Shown: positions 35,675-46,235 of the stretch, piece by piece | Layout: the number at the start of each line of letters is the position of its first letter | Position numbering within the stretch: position 1 is the stretch's first letter | Origin: Pseudomonadota bacterium | Lineage (GTDB): Bacteria; Pseudomonadota; Alphaproteobacteria; Rhizobiales; Xanthobacteraceae | Direction: 5' to 3' | Length of the DNA: 64,000 bases | Assembly: GCA_003576765.1 (NCBI GenBank) | Contig: QEVP01000003.1 | Coordinates: 1 to 64,000, forward strand | The notes under the pieces: model-generated | Databases searched by the model: none | What the model saw: the letters and a program-made list of their open reading frames with translations, nothing else | Told to the model about the DNA's origin: nothing | Position numbers and translations under genes: made by a program

Positions 35675-37069
35675 CTACCTCACCACGAATTCGATACGGC
35701 GGTTCTGCGCCCTGCCCTCGACGGTGGCATTCGAGGCCACCGGCCGCAGGCTGCCGGCGCCGAGGGCGGTGAACCGTTCGGGCGGCAGCCCGGCCTTGAC
35801 CAGATAATCGACAACCGCCTGGGCGCGCCGCTCGGACAGAAGCTGGTTGGCCGGCTCCTCGCCCTCGGCGTCGGTATGGCCAATCACATCGATCGGGGCC
35901 GACGGACAGCGCATCGCCGTTTCCACCACGCGGTCAAGCAGCCCGGCCGAATCGCGATCGATGGTGGCGTCGCCCGATTCGAATCGGATCGCCGCCTTGC
36001 CCATAAGCTGCATCAGCAGCTCCTGGCATACCGTGGCATCGACCGGGCCGACCGCCGGGCGCACCGTGATCTCCGTCTTGGCGCGCCAGTCCTTGGGCAA
36101 ATGCGACAACAGATTGAGACGGATATCGGTGACCGCGGCGGCATAAAGCGCATCGCCCGTCACCGTGATCTCGCGGTCGGAAATGACCAGGCTGCCGGTC
36201 GAGACGCGCGACAGCGCCTCCAGCGCCGGGATCGCCGCGGCGACAAAACCCGCCGGCGCGCCGATGCTGGTCTTGAGCTGATCGGCCACCTTCTCGTTAA
36301 AGAATTTTCGCCCCGCCGCGGCAATGATGTGATCCTTGGCAGTGTCGTCGGGGACATTGCCGGTCAGCGTCACGGTGTCGGCGACCGGGTCCTTATTGGC
36401 CTGGAAGACGTAAGGCGGCGCCTGAATCACGTTGGCGGCCACCGAATACCCCGGCGGCAGGCCCTTGAGCGCGGCGGCGATCGCCTCGCGCCCGCCAAGC
36501 TCGCGCGCCATGCCGGACAGCTTGACGGCGGTATCGGACAGCGAGATGCGCGCTTCCTTGAGCTTTGCCACCTGTTCGATCAGGAGCGACGCGGCCGCGT
36601 CGAACCGCGCCGGCGCGCCGCGTGCGAGCCGCATGTGATCGGCAATCTCGACCTCGCCCAGACTCGCGCGCGCCGTCTCGGCGAGGCGCGCCCGGATCGC
36701 CGGCAGCGGCGCATTGCCACCGAGCGTCACCCGCACCACGTCGCGCTCGACGGTCCACACGAACGGCCGCGCCTCGGGCACCAGCCGGCTCTCATCGACC
36801 ACCAGCCGGATGCCCGGCACCGCCTCGATGGCGGCTACGGCGCTCTGCCGGCCCTCGCGGGAAAACGCCGCCGCGGCGAAGGTGAGGTCGCGGCCCGACA
36901 CGCCGAGTTGCGTCTGGTCGAGCACGTTGCCCTCCAGCGCCTGCCCGGCGCGAGCGGCGAGTTCGCGCTCGAGCGGCGCCGTCGTGCTCCACAGGGCCGC
37001 GACCCATAACACGGCAAGAGGAACAAGCCCCGGCCACCATTTGTGGGTCCATTGGAAGAAACGGCGCAT
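35675..37069 (-). CDS. Membrane-anchored OmpA-family protein with BON domains
   Basis: 464 residues. An N-terminal membrane helix (13-31, WPGLVPLAVLWVAALWS) anchors the protein; it has no cleavable signal. The region 60-330 has repeated BON-like alternations (for example DPVADTVTLTGNVPDDTAKDHIIAAAGRKF, and ITVTGDALYAAAVTDIRLNLL). The C-terminus (about 350-464) is an OmpA peptidoglycan-binding domain (IRFESGDATIDRDSAGLLDRV, IDVIGHTDAEGEEPANQLLSERRAQAVVDYL). BON-OmpA layout recalls mycobacterial ArfA. It probably links inner membrane and cell wall. Function unknown. Confidence 0.85.
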   Translation of the reverse strand: MRRFFQWTHKWWPGLVPLAVLWVAALWSTTAPLERELAARAGQALEGNVLDQTQLGVSGRDLTFAAAAFSREGRQSAVAAIEAVPGIRLVVDESRLVPEARPFVWTVERDVVRVTLGGNAPLPAIRARLAETARASLGEVEIADHMRLARGAPARFDAAASLLIEQVAKLKEARISLSDTAVKLSGMARELGGREAIAAALKGLPPGYSVAANVIQAPPYVFQANKDPVADTVTLTGNVPDDTAKDHIIAAAGRKFFNEKVADQLKTSIGAPAGFVAAAIPALEALSRVSTGSLVISDREITVTGDALYAAAVTDIRLNLLSHLPKDWRAKTEITVRPAVGPVDATVCQELLMQLMGKAAIRFESGDATIDRDSAGLLDRVVETAMRCPSAPIDVIGHTDAEGEEPANQLLSERRAQAVVDYLVKAGLPPERFTALGAGSLRPVASNATVEGRAQNRRIEFVVR

Positions 37070-37290
37070 GCCCTGCTCTGGCTTGCGTGCGCAGCACGCG
37101 GAGGGAACGCCCGGCCGGCTTGCCGGGCATCAGGAACCACAGAGAAAACAAACCGTTGCCGGGCTGTCAATTTGCAAAACCGTAAAGCTCACGCGAAATG
37201 CAGTGAACCGGCTAACCGTTTCTTCAGCCGCGTCTGCCACAATCACGCGATGGTCCCGCCGATCCCCCTGCCGCATCCGGCCATCGCTCC

Positions 37291-38349
37291 ATGAGACCCT
37301 CGCGCGATCGCATCATCCGCGCCGGCCTCGGCACGCTGGCTCTGACCGGCCTGCACCGCCTATTCAAGCCCATGTTCGGCGGTGCCGGCGCCATCTTCAT
37401 GCTGCACCATGTCCGCCCTGCGCGCGACAGCGCATTCCAGCCCAACCAGCTTCTCGAGATCGCGCCGGAGTTTTTGCGCGCCACGCTGGCCTATCTCCGG
37501 GCGGAAGGGATCGAGATCGTCACGCTCGACGAGATGCGCCGCCGCCTCGAAGCGCGCGACACCGGGCCACGGTTCGCCTGTCTCACCTTCGATGACGGCT
37601 ATCGCGACAACCGCGACGTGGCGCTGCCGATCCTGCGCGAATTCGACGCGCCCGCGACGGTTTATGTCGCAAGCGATTTCGCCGAAGGGCGCGGGCGGCT
37701 GTGGTGGGTGGCGCTGGAACGCCTGATCGCCGCCAACGACCGCATCACGGTGACGATCGACGGCGGCGAGCAGCGCTTCGAGACGGCCACCGTGGAGGAC
37801 AAGCGCGCCGCCTTCGCCCACCTCAACGGCTGGGTGGTGGCGCAGGCCGACGACCGCGCCGCGGTGCGCGCCGTCGGCGAGTGGTGCGCGCGCAACGGCA
37901 TCGACAGCGACGGCATCGGCCAAGAACTCTGCATGTCATGGGACGAGTTGCGCGCCTTTGCGGACGATCCGCTGATCACCATCGGCGCCCACACCGTCAC
38001 CCATTGCAACCTTGCCAAGCAGGACGAAGCCACCGCACGCACCGAGATGGCCGACAGCCGCGCGCGGATCGCCGCCGCGCTCGGCCGCGACGTGACGCAT
38101 TTCGCCTATCCTTACGGCACCCGCAGCGCCGCGGGCCCCCGCGAGTTCGCGCTTGCCGAAACGCTCGGCTTCGCCACCGCCGTCACCACCCGCCCCGGCA
38201 TGGTGTTTGCCGCGCATGCCGGGCACCTCACGGCGCTGCCGCGCATCTCGCTCAACGGCAACTACCAGGAGCCGCGCTTTCTGCCGCCGCTCGCCTCGGG
38301 GGCGGCGACCGCGCTATGGAATGGTTTTCGCCGCCTCGACGTCGGCTGA
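37291..38349 (+). CDS. Polysaccharide deacetylase (NodB-homology domain)
   Basis: 352 residues. NodB metal motif DD in CLTFDDGYRDNRDVALPIL, the HxxxH zinc motif in GAHTVTHCNLAKQ, and FAYPYGTRSAAG. It removes acetyl groups from N-acetylglucosamine-type polymers. The N-terminus (FMLHHVRP) is typical of the family used in exopolysaccharide or peptidoglycan processing. No signal peptide is clear, so it may be cytoplasmic or membrane-associated. It is a single gene before the SDR. Confidence 0.9.
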   Translation: MRPSRDRIIRAGLGTLALTGLHRLFKPMFGGAGAIFMLHHVRPARDSAFQPNQLLEIAPEFLRATLAYLRAEGIEIVTLDEMRRRLEARDTGPRFACLTFDDGYRDNRDVALPILREFDAPATVYVASDFAEGRGRLWWVALERLIAANDRITVTIDGGEQRFETATVEDKRAAFAHLNGWVVAQADDRAAVRAVGEWCARNGIDSDGIGQELCMSWDELRAFADDPLITIGAHTVTHCNLAKQDEATARTEMADSRARIAAALGRDVTHFAYPYGTRSAAGPREFALAETLGFATAVTTRPGMVFAAHAGHLTALPRISLNGNYQEPRFLPPLASGAATALWNGFRRLDVG

Positions 38350-38413
38350 GGCGGCGTCCTTGACACCCGCGCGGTTGCGACCCCACAACCGCGACGACGA
38401 CATGGGAGACGTT

Positions 38414-39220
38414 ATGCTCGAGAACCTGTTCTCACTCGCCGGGCGTATCGCCCTCGTCACCGGCGGTTCGCGCGGCCTCGGCAAGATGATCGCGCAGGGC
38501 TTTCTCGCCCAGGGCGCGGCCCGCGTCTACATCACCGCGCGCAAGGCCACCGCCTGCGAGGCGACCGCGCAGGAACTGACGGCGCAGTTCGCCGGCGAGT
38601 GCGTCGCATTGCCGATCGACATCTCGACGGTCGAAGGCGTGGAGAAACTGGCGGCCGCCTTCGCGGCGCGCGAGCAAAAACTCGACATCCTCGTCAACAA
38701 TGCCGGCGCGGCCTGGGCCGCCGACTTCGACGAGTTTCCCGAAAGCGGCTGGGACAAGGTGGTCGATCTCAACCTCAAGACGCCGTTCTTTCTTACCAAG
38801 GCGCTGGCCGCTCCGTTGCGCGCCGCCGCCTCGGCCGCGCAGCCGGCCAAGGTCATCAACATCGCCTCGATCGACGGCATCTTCATCAACCCGCTCGAGA
38901 CCTATCCTTACGCTGCGAGCAAGGCAGGGCTGATCCACCTGACGCGGCGCATGGCGGCGCGGCTGATCGAGGACCACATCGCCGTCAGCGCGATCGCGCC
39001 GGGCGCGTTCGGCTCCGAGATGAACCGTGCCGCGCGCGACAATGCCGAAGGCGTGGCGCGGCGCGTGCCGGCCCGCCGCGTCGGCACCATCGAGGACATC
39101 GCCGGCACCGCGATCTATCTGGCCTCGCGCGCCGGCGACTACGTGGTCGGCGCCACCGTCACCGTGGACGGCGGCGTCGCCTTCGGCAGCCCCGGCTTCG
39201 AAGGCAAGAGCTGGGATTGA
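38414..39220 (+). CDS. SDR-family oxidoreductase
   Basis: 268 residues from ATG 38414, with GGGAG at 38404-38408; an in-frame ATG at 38402 is the alternative. Cofactor motif TGGSRGLG near 19, NNAG in the middle, catalytic Ser (NIASIDGI) and YAASKAG. The C-terminal [16 protein letters not shown] is typical. Close to the RhlG/gluconate 5-dehydrogenase type of SDR ([27 protein letters not shown]), so a 3-oxoacyl reductase role is possible. It precedes dapE by 7 bp, in the same transcript. Confidence 0.85.
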   Translation: MLENLFSLAGRIALVTGGSRGLGKMIAQGFLAQGAARVYITARKATACEATAQELTAQFAGECVALPIDISTVEGVEKLAAAFAAREQKLDILVNNAGAAWAADFDEFPESGWDKVVDLNLKTPFFLTKALAAPLRAAASAAQPAKVINIASIDGIFINPLETYPYAASKAGLIHLTRRMAARLIEDHIAVSAIAPGAFGSEMNRAARDNAEGVARRVPARRVGTIEDIAGTAIYLASRAGDYVVGATVTVDGGVAFGSPGFEGKSWD

Positions 39221-39227
39221 CCGCGCG

Positions 39228-40385
39228 ATGCCAAAAGACGCCGTTTCGCTCGCCCGCGACCTGATCCGCTGCCCGTCGGTGACGCCGCTCGACGCCGGCG
39301 CGCTCGGCGTGCTTGACCGCGTGCTCTCCGACGCCGGCTTCGAGACGCACCGCGTCACCTTCACCGAGCCCGGCAGCCCGCCGGTCGACAATCTCTATGC
39401 CCGCATCGGCGAGGCGCGGCCGCACCTCATGTTCGCCGGTCACACCGACGTGGTGCCGCCCGGCGAGGAGGCGGCGTGGCGGCACGGCGCGTTTTCCGGC
39501 GAGGTTGCGGACGGCCTGCTCTATGGCCGCGGCGCGGTGGACATGAAGGGCGGACTGGCCTGCGCGGTCGCCGCCACGCTCGGTCATCTCGCCGCCCATG
39601 GCGGCAAGGTCGACGGCTCGATCTCGTTTCTCGTCACCGGCGACGAGGAAGGCCCTGCCGTCAACGGTACCGTCAAGCTGCTGCAATGGGCGGCCGCGCG
39701 CGGCGAGACGTTCGACCACTGCGTGCTGAGCGAGCCGAGCAACGTCGCCGAACTCGGCGACACCATCAAGGTCGGGCGGCGCGGCTCACTGTCCGGCACG
39801 CTGATCGTCGAGGGCAAGCAGGGCCACGTCGCCTACCCGCACCGCGCGGTCAACCCGATCCCCCGCCTCGCCGCGCTGATCGCAGCGGTGCTGGCCGAAC
39901 CGCTCGACCGCGGCAACGAGATGTTCCAGGCGTCGAACCTGGAGTTCGTCTCCGCCGACGTCGGCAATCCGGCCTGGAACGTGATTCCCGGCGAGGCGCG
40001 CGCGCGCTTCAACATCCGCTACAACGACTGCCACACGCAGAATTCGCTCAAGGCGCTGATCGAAGGCCGCATCGATGCCGCGGCGGACGGCAACAGTCAC
40101 GCCCATATCGTCTGGGAGCCGTCGAACGCCGACGTATTCCTGACGCGGCCGGGGCCGTTCACCGACCTCGTCGTCGCCGCGATCGAGGACGTGACCGGCC
40201 GCAGGCCGGAGATGAGCACCGGCGGCGGCACGTCGGACGCGCGCTTCATCACGCACTACTGCCCGGTGCTGGAGTTCGGACTGGTCGGCGACACCATGCA
40301 CCAGATCGACGAGCGCGTGCCGGTCGCCGATCTCGAACGGCTGACGCAGATTTATCGCGGCGTGCTGGAACGCTACTTCGGATGA
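39228..40385 (+). CDS. dapE: Succinyl-diaminopimelate desuccinylase
   Basis: 385 residues from ATG 39228. M20 dizinc peptidase, lysine/diaminopimelate synthesis. Zinc ligands in [10 protein letters not shown] (His), [10 protein letters not shown] (Asp), TGDEEGPA (Glu) and the C-terminal [12 protein letters not shown]. The length is normal for DapE. It overlaps the next gene (ATGA at 40382-40385), so the nucleosidase is co-translated. Confidence 0.94.
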   Translation: MPKDAVSLARDLIRCPSVTPLDAGALGVLDRVLSDAGFETHRVTFTEPGSPPVDNLYARIGEARPHLMFAGHTDVVPPGEEAAWRHGAFSGEVADGLLYGRGAVDMKGGLACAVAATLGHLAAHGGKVDGSISFLVTGDEEGPAVNGTVKLLQWAAARGETFDHCVLSEPSNVAELGDTIKVGRRGSLSGTLIVEGKQGHVAYPHRAVNPIPRLAALIAAVLAEPLDRGNEMFQASNLEFVSADVGNPAWNVIPGEARARFNIRYNDCHTQNSLKALIEGRIDAAADGNSHAHIVWEPSNADVFLTRPGPFTDLVVAAIEDVTGRRPEMSTGGGTSDARFITHYCPVLEFGLVGDTMHQIDERVPVADLERLTQIYRGVLERYFG

Positions 40386-40939
40386 CGGTGCTGGTGCTGA
40401 CGGCGCTGCCGGGCGAACTGGACGGCGCGCGCGCGCCGGACGGCGTCCGCGTCGTCTATACCGGTGTCGGCAAGATCAACACCGCGATCGCCACCGCCGA
40501 GGCGCTGCGCGAGGCGGCACCGCGGCTTGTCGTCAACTACGGCACCGTCGGCAGGATCGATGCAGCGCTTAACGGTCTCGTCGAGATTTCCCATGTCGTG
40601 CAGCGCGACATGATGGCGATGCCGCTGGCGCCGCGCGGCGTCACGCCGCTCAGCGAGGACGACCACATTCTTGCCTCCGGCTTCGGCACAGTGGTCTGCG
40701 GCACCGGCGACAGCTTTGTCACCGCCGCCGACCCGTGGCTCGCGGAGAACAATGTCGGCGTGGTCGACATGGAGTTGTTCGCCATCGCCCGCGCCTGCGC
40801 GCGCTACGGCGTGCCGTGGCGCGCCTTCAAGTTCATCACCGATGGCGCCGACGAAGCTGCCGCCGACCACTGGAGCGCCAACGTCGCAAACGGCGAGGCG
40901 CTGTTCTGGGACGTGTTGCGGCGGCAGATTCTGGGGTAG
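40382..40939 (+). CDS. 5'-Methylthioadenosine/SAH nucleosidase-like phosphorylase
   Basis: 185 residues, shorter than Pfs/MtnN (about 230). The fold motifs are [29 protein letters not shown], the purine-ribose motif [20 protein letters not shown] and the catalytic Asp in [12 protein letters not shown]. It would cleave methylthioadenosine or S-adenosylhomocysteine. The shared translation with dapE is unexplained; both could support amino-acid metabolism. Confidence 0.82.
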   Translation: MTVLVLTALPGELDGARAPDGVRVVYTGVGKINTAIATAEALREAAPRLVVNYGTVGRIDAALNGLVEISHVVQRDMMAMPLAPRGVTPLSEDDHILASGFGTVVCGTGDSFVTAADPWLAENNVGVVDMELFAIARACARYGVPWRAFKFITDGADEAAADHWSANVANGEALFWDVLRRQILG

Positions 40940-40958
40940 TACGTTAGGAACACAACCG

Positions 40959-41054
40959 TCATCGTCATGCCCGCGCTTGTCGCGGGCATCCACGTCTTTA
41001 TGACGCCTGATCGAGAAAGACGTGGATGGCCGGGACGAAGCCCGGCCATGACGA
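40959..41054. repeat. Long palindromic repeat, family A, full copy
   Basis: A near-symmetric 96-bp element: CGTCATGCCCGC, TTGTCGCGGGCATCCACGTC on one side and GACGTGGATGGCCGGG, ACGAAGCCCGGCCATGACG on the other, around a 16-base centre. It contains two hairpins and a global inverted repeat. Related short copies occur at 33795-33850 and 44661-44720. It lies between convergent genes and can act as a terminator. Confidence 0.85.
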
Positions 41055-41082
41055 CAAATAATAACTTCCGATAGGACGCCCT

Positions 41083-41820
41083 TCAGTAATCGACCCGCAC
41101 CAGATAAAGCCCCTCCGGCGGCGCGACAGGGCCGCAGGCGCGACGTGCGCGCGCCGCGAGCGCCGCGGCGAGATCGTCGGCGCTCCAGCGCCCCTCGCCC
41201 ACCCACACCAGCGAGCCGACCATCGAGCGCACCTGGCTGTGCAGGAACGAGCGCGCCGAGGTGACGATGTCGATGCGCTCGCCCTCGCGCGTGACGTCGA
41301 GCTGGTCGAGCGTCTTGACCGGCGACTTCGCCTGGCACTCTGTGTCGCGGAAAGTGGTGAAGTCGTGCCTGCCGACAAGCCGCTGCGCGGCGGCATGCAT
41401 CGCCGCAGCATCGAGCTTCTTCGGCACGCGCCAGGCGCGGCCGGCATCGAGCGCGAGATTGGCGCGGGTGTTGACGATGCGGTAGCGATAATGCCGGCGC
41501 AGCGCCGAGAAGCGCGCATCGAACGTCGCCGGCACCACCTCGACCGAGAGCACGCCAATGGGCGCGGGTCTCACATGCGCATTGAGCGCGTCGCGCAGCC
41601 GGCCGGGCGGAAAATCGCGGGCCAGATCGAGATGCGCGACCTGCGCCAGCGCATGCACGCCGGCATCGGTGCGGCCTGCGCCCTGCACGCGCACGGTCTC
41701 GCCGACGGTCGCCTTGACCGCCGCCTCGAGGGCACCCTGCACGGTCGGCTGATGGTCCTGCACCTGCCAGCCGCAGAACGGGCCGCCGTCGTATTCGATC
41801 ACCAGCCGGTAGCGCGGCAT
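41083..41820 (-). CDS. truA: tRNA pseudouridine(38-40) synthase
   Basis: 245 residues. Catalytic Asp in [19 protein letters not shown]-terminal [12 protein letters not shown] and C-terminal [20 protein letters not shown] are all TruA signatures. It isomerises uridines in the anticodon arm of tRNAs. Third gene of the def-fmt-truA operon, 3 bp after fmt. Confidence 0.96.
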   Translation of the reverse strand: MPRYRLVIEYDGGPFCGWQVQDHQPTVQGALEAAVKATVGETVRVQGAGRTDAGVHALAQVAHLDLARDFPPGRLRDALNAHVRPAPIGVLSVEVVPATFDARFSALRRHYRYRIVNTRANLALDAGRAWRVPKKLDAAAMHAAAQRLVGRHDFTTFRDTECQAKSPVKTLDQLDVTREGERIDIVTSARSFLHSQVRSMVGSLVWVGEGRWSADDLAAALAARARRACGPVAPPEGLYLVRVDY

Positions 41821-41823
41821 CGC

Positions 41824-42753
41824 TTAAAGCCGCGCCGGGGGGCCAAGCGCGGTGCCGCGCAAAAACTCCGCCGCCGCCATCGGCGCCTTGCCGGCCCGCT
41901 GCAATTGCGTGACGCGGATCGCGCCCTCGCCGCAGGCAACGGTCAGGCGATCGTCCAGCAGCGCGCCCGGCATGCCCGCGCCGTCGACCAGCGCGCAGCG
42001 CAACAGCTTTAGCCGCACGCGCTCGCCACCGATCTCGGCTTCGCACCACGCGCCGGGAAACGGCGACAGCCCGTGGATGTGGCGCAGCACGGCGGGCGCC
42101 GGCCTCGTCCAGTCGATGCGCGCCTCCGCCTTGTCGATCTTGCCGGCATAGCTCGCGCCGTCCGCCGGTTGCGGCGTGAACTGCAACTGGCCGCGCTCCA
42201 GCGCGGCAACCGCCCGCACCATCAGGTCGGCGCCGATGCGCGCCAACGCATCGTGCAGGTCGCCCGCGGTCATCGCGTCGTTAATCGCGACGCGCTCGGC
42301 CATCGCGATAGCGCCGGTGTCGAGCCCGGCATCCATCTTCATCACCATCACGCCGGTCTCGGCGTCGCCCGCCATGATGGCCCGGTTGATAGGCGCGGCG
42401 CCGCGCCAGCGCGGCAGCAGCGAGGCGTGAAGATTGAAGCAGCCGAGCCGCGGCGCATCGAGGATGTCCTGCGGCAGGATCAGGCCATAGGCCACCACCA
42501 CCGCGACATCGGCGCCGAAGGCGCGCATCGCCGCCGCGGCGTCCTCAGTGCGCAGCGTCTTCGGCGTCAAGACCGGCACGCCGAGCCGGCGCGCCGCCTG
42601 CTCGACCGGCGTCGGCTGCGGCTTCATGCCCCGGCCGGCCGGCTTGGCCGCGCGGGTGTAGACGGCGGCGATCTCGTGGCCGTGGCTTGCCAGTTCGAGC
42701 AGCGTCGGCACCGCGAAATCGGGCGTGCCCATGAAGATCAGGCGCAGCGGCAT
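41824..42753 (-). CDS. fmt: Methionyl-tRNA formyltransferase
   Basis: 309 residues from ATG 42751-42753. N-terminal transferase domain with [29 protein letters not shown] (formyl-folate site), and [18 protein letters not shown]; the C-terminal OB-like domain follows. It formylates initiator Met-tRNA with 10-formyl-THF. Second in the def-fmt-truA operon. An upstream in-frame extension is not coding. Confidence 0.96.
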   Translation of the reverse strand: MPLRLIFMGTPDFAVPTLLELASHGHEIAAVYTRAAKPAGRGMKPQPTPVEQAARRLGVPVLTPKTLRTEDAAAAMRAFGADVAVVVAYGLILPQDILDAPRLGCFNLHASLLPRWRGAAPINRAIMAGDAETGVMVMKMDAGLDTGAIAMAERVAINDAMTAGDLHDALARIGADLMVRAVAALERGQLQFTPQPADGASYAGKIDKAEARIDWTRPAPAVLRHIHGLSPFPGAWCEAEIGGERVRLKLLRCALVDGAGMPGALLDDRLTVACGEGAIRVTQLQRAGKAPMAAAEFLRGTALGPPARL

Positions 42754-42791
42754 GGGATCGTCGTCGTTCGCCCGGCTTAACGGGCGTGGGG

Positions 42792-43319
42792 TCACTCGGC
42801 GGCGGCGCGCTTGGCCGCCTTGGCAAATTTCTTCAGCACGCGGTCGCGCTTGAGCTTGGACAGGTAGTCGACGAACAACACGCCGTCGAGATGGTCGATC
42901 TCGTGCTGGATGCAGGTGGCGAAAAGGCCCTCGGCATCCTCCTCGTGCGGCTTGCCGTCGAGGTCGAGATAACGCACGCGCACCCGCGCCGGGCGCTCGA
43001 CCTCGCCGTAATATTCGGGGATCGACAGGCACCCTTCCTCGTAGACCGACAACTCGTCGGACCGCGCCACGATCTCCGGGTTGATGAACACGCGCGGGTT
43101 GGGCGCGCTGTCCTCGTCCTCCTTGCGGGCGAGGTCCATGGTGACGATGCGCAGCGGCTCGGCCACCTGGATGCCGGCGAGGCCAATGCCGGGGGCCTCG
43201 TACATGGTCTCGAGCATGTCGTCGGCGAGCCGGCGGATCGCCGGCGTCACCGCCTCGATCGGCGCCGAGACCACGCGCAAGCGCTTGTCGGGCAGGATGA
43301 TGATGTCGCGAAGGGCCAT
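42792..43319 (-). CDS. def: Peptide deformylase
   Basis: 175 residues. Metal motif HEIDHLDG (HExxH) with the Cys in EGCLSIP. Motif I reads GIGLAGIQV, where GxGLAAxQ is usual, a conservative Ala-to-Gly change. It removes the N-formyl group from new proteins. First gene of the def-fmt-truA operon. The C-terminus is basic. Confidence 0.96.
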   Translation of the reverse strand: MALRDIIILPDKRLRVVSAPIEAVTPAIRRLADDMLETMYEAPGIGLAGIQVAEPLRIVTMDLARKEDEDSAPNPRVFINPEIVARSDELSVYEEGCLSIPEYYGEVERPARVRVRYLDLDGKPHEEDAEGLFATCIQHEIDHLDGVLFVDYLSKLKRDRVLKKFAKAAKRAAAE

Positions 43320-43410
43320 GGCCGCGATGTAATGCGCGCGGGGAACGCGGTCAATCGCGCCACTGTTCTATTTTTGTTCCAGAGCGTCGAATCGTGCTAG
43401 AAAACGCCCG

Positions 43411-44613
43411 ATGATCGCCGCCGACACCCTTTTCTCCGTGAACGGCTTCGCCGTCAGCGCCGGCATGGCGCTGGCCGCGTTTGGCGGGCTCGCGCTCGCG
43501 CTGCTCGTCGTCATCGCCATCGTGCTGGCGCGCGGCGGCCGCCGCGACCGCGAGGCGGCGATGGCGCAGGCGATCCGTGCCGACGAACTGGAGGAACGCG
43601 TCGCCGAGATGCTGCGGGCGCAGACCGAGACCGCCGGCCGCCTCGCCGCCATGGGCGAGGCGCTGGCCGGGCGGCAGGCCGAGATGGCGCGCGCCATGAG
43701 CGAGCGGCTCGACGCCGTCGGCCACCGCGTCGGCCAGTCGATGCAGGAGACGACGCGCCACACTGCCGAGAGCCTGCGCGCGCTGCACGAGCGGCTGGCG
43801 GTGATCGACAACGCCCACAAGAACCTGACCGAACTGACCTCGCAGGTGACGACACTGCGCGACGTGCTGGCCAACAAGCAGGCGCGCGGCGCGTTCGGTC
43901 AGGCGCGCATGGAAGCGATCGTCGCCGACGGGCTGCCCAAGGACGCTTACGCCTTCCAGCATACGCTCTCCAACAACAAGCGGCCCGACTGCGTGGTGTT
44001 TCTGCCCGACCAGCGGCCGCTGTGCATCGACGCGAAATTTCCGCTGGAGGCGATGACCGCGCTGCGCGATGCCCGCAGCGACGACGAGGCCCGGCAGGCG
44101 GCGCAGCGGCTGCGTCAGGACGTGGCGCGCCACATCACCGACATCGCCGAAAAATATCTGCTGCCCGGCGAGACGCAGGACACCGCCCTGATGTTCGTGC
44201 CCTCGGAATCGGTCTATGCGGAAATCTACGATCGCTTTGACGACGTCATCCAGAAAGCCTACCGCGCCCGCGTGGTGCTAGTGTCGCCCTCGCTCCTGAT
44301 GCTGGCGATCCAGGTGATGCAGCAGATCATGAAGGACGCGCGCATGCGCGACGCCGCCGACTGCATCCGCACCGAGGTCACCGCAATGACCAGCGATCTG
44401 GCGCGGCTGCGCGAGCGCGTGAACAAGCTGCAAACCCACTTCGGGCAGGTCAACGAGGACGTTCGCCAGATCCTGATTTCCGCCGACAAGATCGAGAAGC
44501 GCGCCGGCCGCATCAATGACCTCGACTTCGGCGACATGTCCGCCCCCAGTGGCGCTACCGACAGCGACCTGTTCCCGCACGAAACGGTGCGCCGGCTGCA
44601 GGCGGGCGCCTAA
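43411..44613 (+). CDS. rmuC: RmuC-family DNA recombination protein
   Basis: 400 residues. N-terminal membrane helix (about 14-36, GMALAAFGGLALALLVVIAIVLA), then a long coiled coil with Arg/Glu/Ala repeats (40-150), then the RmuC nuclease-like core (NNKRPDCVVFLPDQRPLCIDAKFPLEA, VPSESVYAEIYDRFDDVI). The family limits DNA inversions in E. coli by an unproven nuclease. It is divergent from def. Confidence 0.92.
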   Translation: MIAADTLFSVNGFAVSAGMALAAFGGLALALLVVIAIVLARGGRRDREAAMAQAIRADELEERVAEMLRAQTETAGRLAAMGEALAGRQAEMARAMSERLDAVGHRVGQSMQETTRHTAESLRALHERLAVIDNAHKNLTELTSQVTTLRDVLANKQARGAFGQARMEAIVADGLPKDAYAFQHTLSNNKRPDCVVFLPDQRPLCIDAKFPLEAMTALRDARSDDEARQAAQRLRQDVARHITDIAEKYLLPGETQDTALMFVPSESVYAEIYDRFDDVIQKAYRARVVLVSPSLLMLAIQVMQQIMKDARMRDAADCIRTEVTAMTSDLARLRERVNKLQTHFGQVNEDVRQILISADKIEKRAGRINDLDFGDMSAPSGATDSDLFPHETVRRLQAGA

Positions 44614-44660
44614 CGGATTTTTACCTTCGACAGCCTTGCTTCGGCGCCATGCGCGGACTT

Positions 44661-44720
44661 GATCCGCGCATCCATCGTCTTGAAAAAGGATGGTTTGCCG
44701 GGTCGGGCCCGGCAATGACG
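44661..44720. repeat. Palindromic intergenic repeat, family A, short copy
   Basis: GATCCGCGCATCCATC, AAAAGGATGGTTTGCCGGGTC, GGGCCCGGCAATGACG. Same core as 33795-33850 with two hairpins (ATCCATC/GGATGG and TGCCGGG/CCCGGCA). It follows rmuC. Confidence 0.75.
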
Positions 44721-44821
44721 TCTCGAAACTGCTTCCGTCCCGACGCCGGCCGGTGCCGCCTCACGCGCAAGCGTCCGGGCGGCCGCACACCGGCGCCTCG
44801 AATCTGCTACCACGCACCTCC

Positions 44822-46216
44822 ATGACCAGCGCCCCGGACCGTCTCTCCTCCGACGCCGCCGATGCCGCGCCCGTTGCGGCCGCGGCGCCCGCGCGGCGAG
44901 CGGCGTGGCATGCCGCATGGCTGGTCTATCTCGAACCGCGCGTTCTGGTGGTGATGTTCCTCGGCTTCTCGTCGGGACTGCCGCTGGCGCTGTCCGGCTC
45001 GACGCTATTGGTGTGGGTCAGCGAGAACGGCGTCAGCCTCGGCACCATCGGGCTGTTCACGCTGGTCGGCACGCCCTACACGCTCAAGTTCCTGTGGGCA
45101 CCGCTGGTCGATGGCCTCAATCTGCCGCTCCTCACCCGCTGGCTCGGGCGCCGGCGCGGCTGGCTGGTGTTCACGCAACTCTTGCTGATCGCGGCGATCC
45201 TCGCGCTCGGGCTGACCGATCCGGCACGCTCGCCGTTTTTCGTCGCGCTCGGCGCGCTATTGGTGGCTACAGCGTCCGCGACGCAGGACATTGTGGTCGA
45301 TGCCTTCCGCGTCGAGAGCCTGCCGGAAAGCGAGCAGGCCGCCGGCATGGCCTCCTATGTCGCGGCCTACCGCATCGGCATGGTGGCCTCGACCGCCGGC
45401 GCGCTGTTTCTGGTCACCGGTTTTGAGTATGCCGGCTTCGCCCGGCTCCAGGCATGGACCGCGAGTTTCGCGGTGATGGCGGCACTGGTGCTGGTCGGCA
45501 TCGTCACCGTGCTCGTGGCACGCGAGCCAAAGCCCTCGGCCGAGGCGGAAGTGGCGGTCGAGTCCGACACCTCGGTGCAGCGCGTGGCGCAAGCCGCGCT
45601 CGGCGCCTTCACCGAGTTCCTGACCCGGCGCGATGCGATGGCCGTGCTCGCCTTCGTCATGCTGTTCAAGTTCACCGACGCCTTTGCCGGTGCCATGACG
45701 GTGCCGTTCATCATCGACGTCGGCTTCACCCGCAACGACTACGCCATCATCGTCAAGGGCATCGGCCTCGCCGCGACGCTGATCGGCGGCTTCGCCGGCG
45801 GCTTTCTGGCCCGGGCCTGCCCGCTGATCGCCTGCCTGTGGATCGGCGGGCTGTTGCAGGCGGTCTCCAACCTTACCTTCTCGTGGCTCGCGCTGATCGG
45901 GCCGCAGCAATGGGCGCTCACCGTCGCCGTCACCGTCGAGCAGTTCACCGGCGCCATCGGCACTGTGATCTTCGTCGCCTACCTGTCGGCCCTGTGCAGC
46001 AACCCCTTGCACACCGCGACGCAATACGCGCTGCTGACTGCGCTCGCCTCGGTCGGGCGCATCTATCTGTCGTCAGGCGCGGGCTATGTCGCGGAGGCGA
46101 CCGGCTGGCCGATGTTTTTTGTGGTCAGCGTGCTGGTCGCGATACCGAGCCTGATCCTGCTGGTGTGGCTGCAGCGGCGCGGCCATTTCCGCGACCTCGC
46201 CGCGGCGAAGCCGTAA
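44822..46216 (+). CDS. ampG: AmpG-family muropeptide permease (MFS)
   Basis: 464 residues, about 12-14 membrane helices. AmpG-typical start ...LGFSSGLPLALSGSTLLVWVSENGVSLGTIGLFTLVGTPYTLKFLWAPLVDGLNLP and the loop GRRRGWLV. It imports anhydro-muropeptides for cell-wall recycling and is linked to AmpC induction in other bacteria. A 30-residue Ala-rich N-terminal tail precedes the first helix. No ampD/ampR is adjacent. Confidence 0.9.
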   Translation: MTSAPDRLSSDAADAAPVAAAAPARRAAWHAAWLVYLEPRVLVVMFLGFSSGLPLALSGSTLLVWVSENGVSLGTIGLFTLVGTPYTLKFLWAPLVDGLNLPLLTRWLGRRRGWLVFTQLLLIAAILALGLTDPARSPFFVALGALLVATASATQDIVVDAFRVESLPESEQAAGMASYVAAYRIGMVASTAGALFLVTGFEYAGFARLQAWTASFAVMAALVLVGIVTVLVAREPKPSAEAEVAVESDTSVQRVAQAALGAFTEFLTRRDAMAVLAFVMLFKFTDAFAGAMTVPFIIDVGFTRNDYAIIVKGIGLAATLIGGFAGGFLARACPLIACLWIGGLLQAVSNLTFSWLALIGPQQWALTVAVTVEQFTGAIGTVIFVAYLSALCSNPLHTATQYALLTALASVGRIYLSSGAGYVAEATGWPMFFVVSVLVAIPSLILLVWLQRRGHFRDLAAAKP

Positions 46217-46235
46217 CGCAAGCCGGTCGAGACGA

